Positions 16,147-21,005 of a DNA stretch of 21,005 nt are shown here, in pieces. This DNA comes from CAZOAR01 sp964577985 (GTDB lineage: Bacteria; Gemmatimonadota; CAZMKB01; CAZNLH01), in assembly GCA_964577985.1 (NCBI GenBank), contig CAZOAR010000043.1:1-21005 (forward strand), in the 5' to 3' direction. Under the pieces are notes generated by a model, which worked only from the letters and a program-made list of their open reading frames with translations, was not told the DNA's origin and made no database searches. A program made the translations under genes and the position numbers. How positions within the stretch are numbered: the stretch's first letter is position 1; the number at the start of each line of letters is the position of its first letter.

Positions 16147-16521
16147 GTGCCCCGAACAGGAGTTTCCCTGCTTGACATCTCCTCTCTCCTCTTTACGGTA
16201 AAGGGCGAACGTGCTCTTTGCGCCGACTCTTACCTGCCCGACGGCGCCTTCCGATCTGCATCCTGCCTCTCTCCCATCGATATCGCCGAACTCTTCCGGA
16301 GAATTGTCCTCGAGGCTTTCGTACAGCAGGAGTTCATCACCGATTACGTCGCACATAACATGTTCTCATGGCCTCACTCCGGCTTTCATGTCCACGTCTC
16401 TTCCCGGCTACTCCCCGATGAGGGCGACTTCCCCGGAGCCACGGCCGGATATGCCGCACGTAGCTTGACAAGGAGTCAGATCGTGTGCTATCATTCACGT
16501 TGGGAAGAGTCGAAATCATAG
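16147..16521 (+). pseudogene. Remnant of the C-terminal part of an IS91-family (IS801/IS1294-like) transposase
   Basis: A 124-codon frame encodes recognisable IS91-type transposase C-terminal sequence. It includes LPDGAFR, SPIDIAELFRRIVLEAF, an FITDYVAHNMFSW segment, WPHSGFHVHV (family: SWRHSGFxVH) and AGYAARSLTRSQ (family: ARYAARAPLSL). The N-terminal zinc-binding region and the Y2 catalytic tyrosines are absent, the gene has no ribosome-binding site, and no IS ends could be found, so this is a dead fragment. The frame has stayed open to 16521. A promoter for the next gene lies inside its tail. It shows that a rolling-circle IS once inserted between ahpC and the TMTC-like gene. Confidence 0.7.
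16465..16494 (+). promoter_or_regulatory. Upstream promoter (P1) of the TMTC-like gene
   Basis: TTGACA (16465-16470), 18-base spacer, TATCAT (16489-16494; five of six). It lies within the transposase remnant, so it may have been recruited from it. Confidence 0.5.
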
Positions 16522-16559
16522 AGATTCTGTACCTATCCTGCCGGGGTTCGGTCGCGTTC

Positions 16560-16589
16560 TTGACAACGAAGAACGTCGGGGGATATTAT
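16560..16589 (+). promoter_or_regulatory. Proximal promoter (P2) of the TMTC-like gene, probably leaderless
   Basis: TTGACA (16560-16565), 18-base spacer, TATTAT (16584-16589; five of six). Eight bases separate the -10 from the ATG at 16598, so transcription would begin within about two bases of the start codon. The gene has no good Shine-Dalgarno, which fits. Confidence 0.5.
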
Positions 16590-16597
16590 CCTGGCAA

Positions 16598-18388
16598 ATG
16601 GCGAAGAAGAAAAAGAGAATAAAGCCGAAAGAAAAAAATGTCCGTTGGCTGCATATCATGGCCATCGCTCTCCTCGTTTTTGCCGTCTATTCGAACGCTG
16701 TTTTTGACGATTTTGCCTACGATGACAAGGTCCTCATCCGGGACAACGATTTCGTCAAGGAGTGGAGCAATCTGCCGCTGCTCCTCAGCCCGGTCGATTA
16801 CTACAGGCTGGCGCGCGACGATAATTACATCCCCGTAACGACGTTCTCCTTCTTCGTCGACTACGCTCTTTTCGGGCTGAGCCCCGCAGGATTTCATCTG
16901 ACAAATATCATCGTCCACATCCTGAATTCGATCCTGCTCTACATTGTCGTCGCTCTCGCGATGAAAAAACGTCGGGCCGCCCTACTCTGCGCGTTGTTTT
17001 TCGCGGCCCACCCTGTTCACACCGAATCGGTTACCTGGGTGGCCGGGAGGACCGACCTGCTCTCCGCCTTCTTTTTCCTGACGGCGCTTCTCCTTCACAT
17101 CCGGAGTGAATCGGCCACCGACAGGGAAAAGACGTATTTCTATCTCGGCGCGCTGACCGCCTTTTCCGTTTCGCTCTTCGCGAAGGAGATGTCGGTCACC
17201 CTGCTGCCGGTGATCGTTCTGTACGATGCCTGCCTCGGTGGGGAAAGGGTGAGGCCGTGGACGCGGGACCGGCTCCTTCGGTACACGGGCTATCTGGTAG
17301 TCACGATTCTCTTCGTCGCGGGGAAGATGATCTCCTTTTCGAAGGGGCTCGAGATCACGAACTACCCGGGAGGAAGCCTCTATGCGTCGATCCTCACGAT
17401 GACACGGGCCGTAGTTTTCTACATCCGGATGCTGGTCGTCCCGGTAAACCTCTCGATTTCCCACGTCTTTCCCGTCTCGATTTCCCTTCTCGAACCCCGC
17501 GTCCTGTTATCGGTCCTCATCATCCTGGCGCTCCTGGCCACGGCCGTCGCGATCCGCCGGAGATACAGGGAGGTTACGTTTTCCATTGGCTATTTTTTCG
17601 TAACGCTCCTGCCGGTCAGCCACCTGATCCCGATCCAGGGGGGCGTGGTCGCCGAGCGATACCTCTACATCCCATCGATAGGCTTCGCCGTGCTGCTCGC
17701 GGTCCTCGTGGACAGGCTGTTAGCGCCGGGCCGTCAGAAATATGCGATAGTCATCCCCGCGGCTATCTTGACCCTCTACGCGGTCGGCACCGTGAAGAGG
17801 AACGCAGACTGGAACGATGAGACTACGCTCTGGTCGAAGACCATTGAGCTCTATCCTGGCAACGGGGCTGCCTACCTGTACCGGGCTAACACGCTCTGGG
17901 AAAAGGGCAGGTACGCGGAAGCGATCCCCGATTACTCGAAGGCAATCGAGATCACGCCAGGAGAAACGGAGGCGTACATCAGCCGCGGGGTCAGCTATTC
18001 CATGCTGGGCGATCTCGACGCCGGGATCGCCGATTTTTCGAAGGCGATCGAGATCGATTCCTCTAACGTCAAGGGGTACTACAATCGCGGGATCGCGTAC
18101 AGTGATAAGGGCCTTTTCGGCGAGGCAGTTTCCGATTTCGACCGGGTGATCACGCTCGCCCCCGACTATGTCGAGGCGTACAACCACAGAGGTATCGCCT
18201 ATTCGAAGATGGGATCCTACAGCGAGGCCATCCGGGACTTCACCCGGACGATCGAATTAAAGCCGGATTACGCAGCCGCGTATCAGAACCGGGGACTGGT
18301 CTACCGGTTCCTGGAGAGAGAGGAACTCGCGGAGAGCGACGAAGCAAAGGCCAGGCAACTGGGGCGCTCGTCTGGTTCCGGACCATAG
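16598..18388 (+). CDS. TMTC-like GT-C membrane glycosyltransferase with C-terminal TPRs
   Basis: 596-aa inner-membrane protein. A lysine-rich N-terminus (KKKKR) precedes about ten hydrophobic segments spanning residues 17-400. The first outer loop has FDDFAYDD (36-43), the acidic pair typical of GT-C transferases that use polyprenyl-phosphate sugars. HPVHTESVTWVAGRTD (138-153) is the signature stretch of TMTC/DUF1736 proteins. Five 34-residue TPR units fill 422-590. Eukaryotic TMTC proteins are O-mannosyltransferases; a role in glycosylating exported proteins here is inference, with neither acceptor nor sugar known. The ATG at 16598 lacks a good Shine-Dalgarno and may be read from a leaderless mRNA. 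It converges with the next gene, 14 bases apart. Confidence 0.82.
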   Translation: MAKKKKRIKPKEKNVRWLHIMAIALLVFAVYSNAVFDDFAYDDKVLIRDNDFVKEWSNLPLLLSPVDYYRLARDDNYIPVTTFSFFVDYALFGLSPAGFHLTNIIVHILNSILLYIVVALAMKKRRAALLCALFFAAHPVHTESVTWVAGRTDLLSAFFFLTALLLHIRSESATDREKTYFYLGALTAFSVSLFAKEMSVTLLPVIVLYDACLGGERVRPWTRDRLLRYTGYLVVTILFVAGKMISFSKGLEITNYPGGSLYASILTMTRAVVFYIRMLVVPVNLSISHVFPVSISLLEPRVLLSVLIILALLATAVAIRRRYREVTFSIGYFFVTLLPVSHLIPIQGGVVAERYLYIPSIGFAVLLAVLVDRLLAPGRQKYAIVIPAAILTLYAVGTVKRNADWNDETTLWSKTIELYPGNGAAYLYRANTLWEKGRYAEAIPDYSKAIEITPGETEAYISRGVSYSMLGDLDAGIADFSKAIEIDSSNVKGYYNRGIAYSDKGLFGEAVSDFDRVITLAPDYVEAYNHRGIAYSKMGSYSEAIRDFTRTIELKPDYAAAYQNRGLVYRFLEREELAESDEAKARQLGRSSGSGP

Positions 18389-18402
18389 ATCGCCCCGGGG
18401 AA

Positions 18403-20766
18403 TCATTCCATCTCCCGGATCTGTTCGATATACGCCTTCAAGCGCGCGGCCTCTTCTTCGTCTTCCACGCAGGTCAGGTAGGTCTCAAACTCCTCCCGCG
18501 CCTCACGGTACTTCCCCATCTTGTAGTACGACACCCCGAGATTGGAGTGGACTTCTGCCATGTCCGGGTCAAGAGCGAGGGCTTCCCGGTAGTGCCGTAT
18601 CGCGTTGTCGTATTCCTCGAGATCGTCGTATATCAGTCCCAGTTGATTGTGCCCGGCGGCGATTGTAGGGTCGATCGAGATCAGTCGTTGGAACATCTCC
18701 AGCGAGCGGTTCGGCTCGCCCCGCTGATAGTAACATCTTCCCCGTGCGTAATAGGCGCGGGTCAGCAGGTCGTGGTCGGTCTCCCGGCTCAGGTCCAGGG
18801 GCTCCAGGTACGAGAGGGCGGTACCGTAATCCTTGTTGATCAGGGAATACTCCCCCAGGTAGATGCGAGCCACCACGTCATCCGGGTCGTCTTCGAGAGT
18901 TCCCTTCAGGACCTCGATAGCGCGTCCCCTTGCGCCCAGCCGCTCCAGCAGCGAGATTGCCAGCAGCAGCTCTTTCCGTGAATATATCCCGGTCGACAGC
19001 GCGCCTTCGAGCTCCGCCCTCGCCAGGGTAGAATCTCCCTGGAGGAGATGGATGTCGGAGAGGGCCAGGTTCGCCTTGATATAGGTCGGGTCGATCTGCA
19101 GGGACTGCTCGAACATCTCGATCGCCTTCGCGTAGCCCCCCGTCTCCCGGTACGCAAGGCCGAGGTAGAAGTAAGCGTGGACGTTCGAGGGATTGCTGGC
19201 GATCACCGTGTTCAACTCCTTGATCGCCTCTCCCGGCGAGTTCCTCTCCAGCGACGCCATTCCCATAGTGACGAGGAGGTCGGACGATTTGCTCCTCTTG
19301 TAATCCTCGATCTTGTCCTTGGGATCGGGCAGCGACCGGTTGAAAATCTCCTCGTATGTCGAGCTATAATGTTTCGCCGACCCCAGGTAGCCCAGTGCCC
19401 TCAAGCCCGTCTCGACAAACGGGTCGATGAGGGACTTTTCTCCCAGGGAGAGTTCCTGCCCGGAGGCCCCGTTCTGATAGATCGGCAGTTCCGAAACCAT
19501 CCGGTCCAGCCGGTCGCGCATCGACTCAGTCACCTCGGGCTCCCGGTCGATCAGGTTCTTCTCCTCACCCGGGTCCGTGGTCAGGTGATAGAGTTCCTCC
19601 CTCGGGGCGCTGATGTACTTCCACTCGACATTCCGAATGCCCCGAAGGCCGCACCACCCCCTGAGCAGGTAGGGCATGGCGGCCTCGAAATAGGAATACT
19701 TCGGGCTCTTGTCGTCGTCATCGAGGGGGAGGAGGCTCGTTCCCTGGAATTCGGTCCGGTCCCGCCAGGGGACCCCCAGGATGTCCAGCATCGTCGGCGC
19801 GATATCAATATGCCTGGCAAGAGCGCGACGGACCTCCCCCGCGGGGAGCTTCCCGGGCCACACGAAGATCAGGGGGATGTGGATCGTCTGGTCATAGACA
19901 AAAAAGCCGTGCTGCATCTCTTTGTGCTCCCCCAGCCCCTCCCCATGATCGGATGTCAGCACAACCAGGGAGTTCTTGAGCAGTCCCCTCTCATCCAGGC
20001 CGTCGATGAGCCGTCCAACGTGCAGGTCGGTGTACGCGATCTCCCCGTCATACAGCTCGACGAGCCTCTCCTGCGGATCCGCGCTCCCCGAACGATCGAC
20101 CGGGGGTGCGAAAGCCGGGGGAGGGTCCTTGGGGTAATGAGGATCGTAATAGTGAACGAAAAGGAAGAACGGTGATTCGCCGGCCAGGGAATCCGCCAGG
20201 CCGAGGGCTGTGTCGGTAACCTCCTCCGCGCGTTTCTGGATTCCACCCAGCTGCGATTCGATCCGTTTGACCTCCTCCTGAAACCCGACGTACTCCGGGG
20301 GACATCGATCGTTGTATAGCCCGAAGCCCTGGGCGATCCCGCTCTCCGATCTCAACACGATCGACGCGACAACGGCACCCGAGGCATAGCCATTATCCGA
20401 CAGGACTTCCGCGATGGTCTCGACCGAGTTGTCGACGTAGAACCCCTCGTTGTAGTGGACACCGTTGGTCGGGGGGAGGGTTGAGGACATGATAGAGGTG
20501 ATGGCGGGGAGCGTGAAGGGGATATGGGACACGGCGTTCTCGAACCGGACCCCGCTCCCGGCCAGGGCGTCTATTCGGGGTGTGCGCGCCTCATGATAAC
20601 CGTAACATCCCAGATGATCCGCTCTCAGCGTATCGACGATGATCAGGACGAGATTTGGACGATCGACGACCTTTCCGGACCGGTACAGGAGGAATCCCAG
20701 GATCAGGACGAGGCCCGAAATGATGGGCAGGAGCAGCCACACCCTGCGCCGGATTGAGGTCTTCAT
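18403..20766 (-). CDS. Membrane-anchored sulfatase-fold (alkaline phosphatase superfamily) hydrolase with TPR tail and Thr at the catalytic site
   Basis: 787 aa: a cytoplasmic basic stub, one membrane anchor (about 9-28), a sulfatase-fold domain (about 37-440) and about eight TPRs (about 480-780). Metal-site motifs are intact: VDTLRADHLG with Asp45 and Asp50, YYDPHYP (His210), and SDHGEGLGEH with Asp273 and His274. The formylglycine motif CxPxR/SxPxR is replaced by TLPAI, so Thr85 takes the Cys/Ser position. Thr is the nucleophile in related phosphodiesterases and phosphoethanolamine/LTA-type transferases, so true sulfatase activity is doubtful. ATG at 20766 with GGAG (20774-20777) seven bases upstream is preferred to a GTG at 20784, which lacks one. 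The domain most likely faces the periplasm. Confidence 0.85.
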   Translation of the reverse strand: MKTSIRRRVWLLLPIISGLVLILGFLLYRSGKVVDRPNLVLIIVDTLRADHLGCYGYHEARTPRIDALAGSGVRFENAVSHIPFTLPAITSIMSSTLPPTNGVHYNEGFYVDNSVETIAEVLSDNGYASGAVVASIVLRSESGIAQGFGLYNDRCPPEYVGFQEEVKRIESQLGGIQKRAEEVTDTALGLADSLAGESPFFLFVHYYDPHYPKDPPPAFAPPVDRSGSADPQERLVELYDGEIAYTDLHVGRLIDGLDERGLLKNSLVVLTSDHGEGLGEHKEMQHGFFVYDQTIHIPLIFVWPGKLPAGEVRRALARHIDIAPTMLDILGVPWRDRTEFQGTSLLPLDDDDKSPKYSYFEAAMPYLLRGWCGLRGIRNVEWKYISAPREELYHLTTDPGEEKNLIDREPEVTESMRDRLDRMVSELPIYQNGASGQELSLGEKSLIDPFVETGLRALGYLGSAKHYSSTYEEIFNRSLPDPKDKIEDYKRSKSSDLLVTMGMASLERNSPGEAIKELNTVIASNPSNVHAYFYLGLAYRETGGYAKAIEMFEQSLQIDPTYIKANLALSDIHLLQGDSTLARAELEGALSTGIYSRKELLLAISLLERLGARGRAIEVLKGTLEDDPDDVVARIYLGEYSLINKDYGTALSYLEPLDLSRETDHDLLTRAYYARGRCYYQRGEPNRSLEMFQRLISIDPTIAAGHNQLGLIYDDLEEYDNAIRHYREALALDPDMAEVHSNLGVSYYKMGKYREAREEFETYLTCVEDEEEAARLKAYIEQIREME

Positions 20767-20829
20767 CGATGCGCTCCGGACCACGCGGTCTTCAGCAGGT
20801 GTAAGGACATTTGTAATTGCCTGGTCTGA

Positions 20830-20858
20830 ATTATACGCGATGCACGGTGGGCTGTCAA
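20830..20858 (-). promoter_or_regulatory. Perfect-consensus sigma70 promoter of the sulfatase-fold gene
   Basis: On the minus strand: TTGACA (20853-20858), exactly 17 bases, TATAAT (20830-20835). All twelve positions match. The leader to the ATG at 20766 would be about 57 bases. Confidence 0.8.
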
Positions 20859-20900
20859 GCGGGTGGTTCTGAAATGGAGTTTCCCCATTTTTTTCGTGTC

Positions 20901-20958
20901 ATTCCGGCTTGTCCGGAATCGGCCTAATTGTGCGATGGGATTCCCGACAAGCGGGAAT
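20901..20958. repeat. Two inverted copies of a REP-like hairpin
   Basis: Hairpin 1: ATTCCGG (20901-20907), loop CTTGT, CCGGAAT (20913-20919). Hairpin 2: ATTCCCG (20940-20946), loop ACAAG, CGGGAAT (20952-20958). The second is the reverse complement of the first, including the flanking GTC/GAC, apart from one stem pair exchanged C-G for G-C. The spacing resembles the ATTCCC-N-GGGAAT architecture of Neisseria dRS3 repeats, but no relationship is claimed. Confidence 0.7.
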
Positions 20959-21005
20959 GACATGTGAGGCGGGAATGACCTGTGGGGCAGGAATGTCATT
21001 TGAAG
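20952..21005. repeat. Three-copy 18-bp tandem repeat at the right edge
   Basis: Units start at 20952, 20970 and 20988; each has a C-x-GGAATG-x-C core. The first two differ at two positions and the third is more diverged. The array begins inside the right arm of hairpin 2 and reaches the window end, so it may continue. Confidence 0.7.

Noticed and set aside
19048..20175. A 375-codon open frame opposite the sulfatase-fold/TPR gene
   Set aside because: Antisense to clear TPR and metal-site motifs; no start signal.
18403..20766. Calling the sulfatase-fold gene a true sulfatase
   Set aside because: The Cys/Ser of the formylglycine motif is Thr and the motif Arg is absent, so only the fold is claimed.
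20952..21005. CRISPR array at the right edge
   Set aside because: The 18-bp units are adjacent with no spacers and derive from a hairpin arm; no cas gene is present.

Overview
The window reads as a chromosomal segment of a fairly GC-rich Gram-negative bacterium. Three traits point to an uncultured FCB-type candidate phylum (something like Krumholzibacteriota or Eisenbacteria): large secreted beta-propeller and FG-GAP proteins, a C-terminal NYPNPFNP-type sorting domain, and a DRG-like TGS GTPase. That placement is inference; no rRNA or tRNA gene is present to test it. Several genes start with TTG or GTG behind strong Shine-Dalgarno sequences, and many intergenic regions carry recognisable sigma70-type promoters.

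Layout: (1) 1-3931, a purine operon: a PurL with two fused PurS-like domains followed by a separate PurQ. (2) 4006-6063, minus strand: bacterioferritin, then a queF / DRG-like GTPase pair. (3) 6504-7831, plus strand: a small UPF0016 cation transporter, a two-half ferritin-like diiron protein and an exported rhodanese, probably one operon for metal and redox stress. (4) 7832-8203, a repeat-rich spacer ending in a perfect TTGACA-17-TATAAT promoter for a secreted FG-GAP protein, which converges on a secreted parallel beta-helix protein. (5) 11617-15434, glutaryl-CoA dehydrogenase and a large Asp-box propeller protein with the sorting domain. (6) 15503-16066, AhpC-type peroxiredoxin on the minus strand, next to the degraded end of an IS91-type transposase. 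(7) 16598-20766, a convergent pair of envelope proteins with TPR tails: a TMTC-like GT-C membrane protein and a sulfatase-fold protein whose catalytic Cys/Ser is replaced by Thr. (8) The right edge holds two inverted copies of a small hairpin with paired compensating changes, running into an 18-bp tandem repeat.

Iron and peroxide handling recurs (bacterioferritin, diiron protein, AhpC, possible Mn transporter), as does cell-surface biology (FG-GAP, beta-helix, propeller, TMTC-like protein, sulfatase-fold protein). I see no clear new defence or mobile system. The most interesting leads are the TMTC-like / Thr-type sulfatase-fold pair, two probable leaderless envelope genes, the Cys-pair-rich beta-helix protein, the DRG-like GTPase beside queF, and the repeats. 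Several start codons were chosen from Shine-Dalgarno spacing and differ from the longest open frame.
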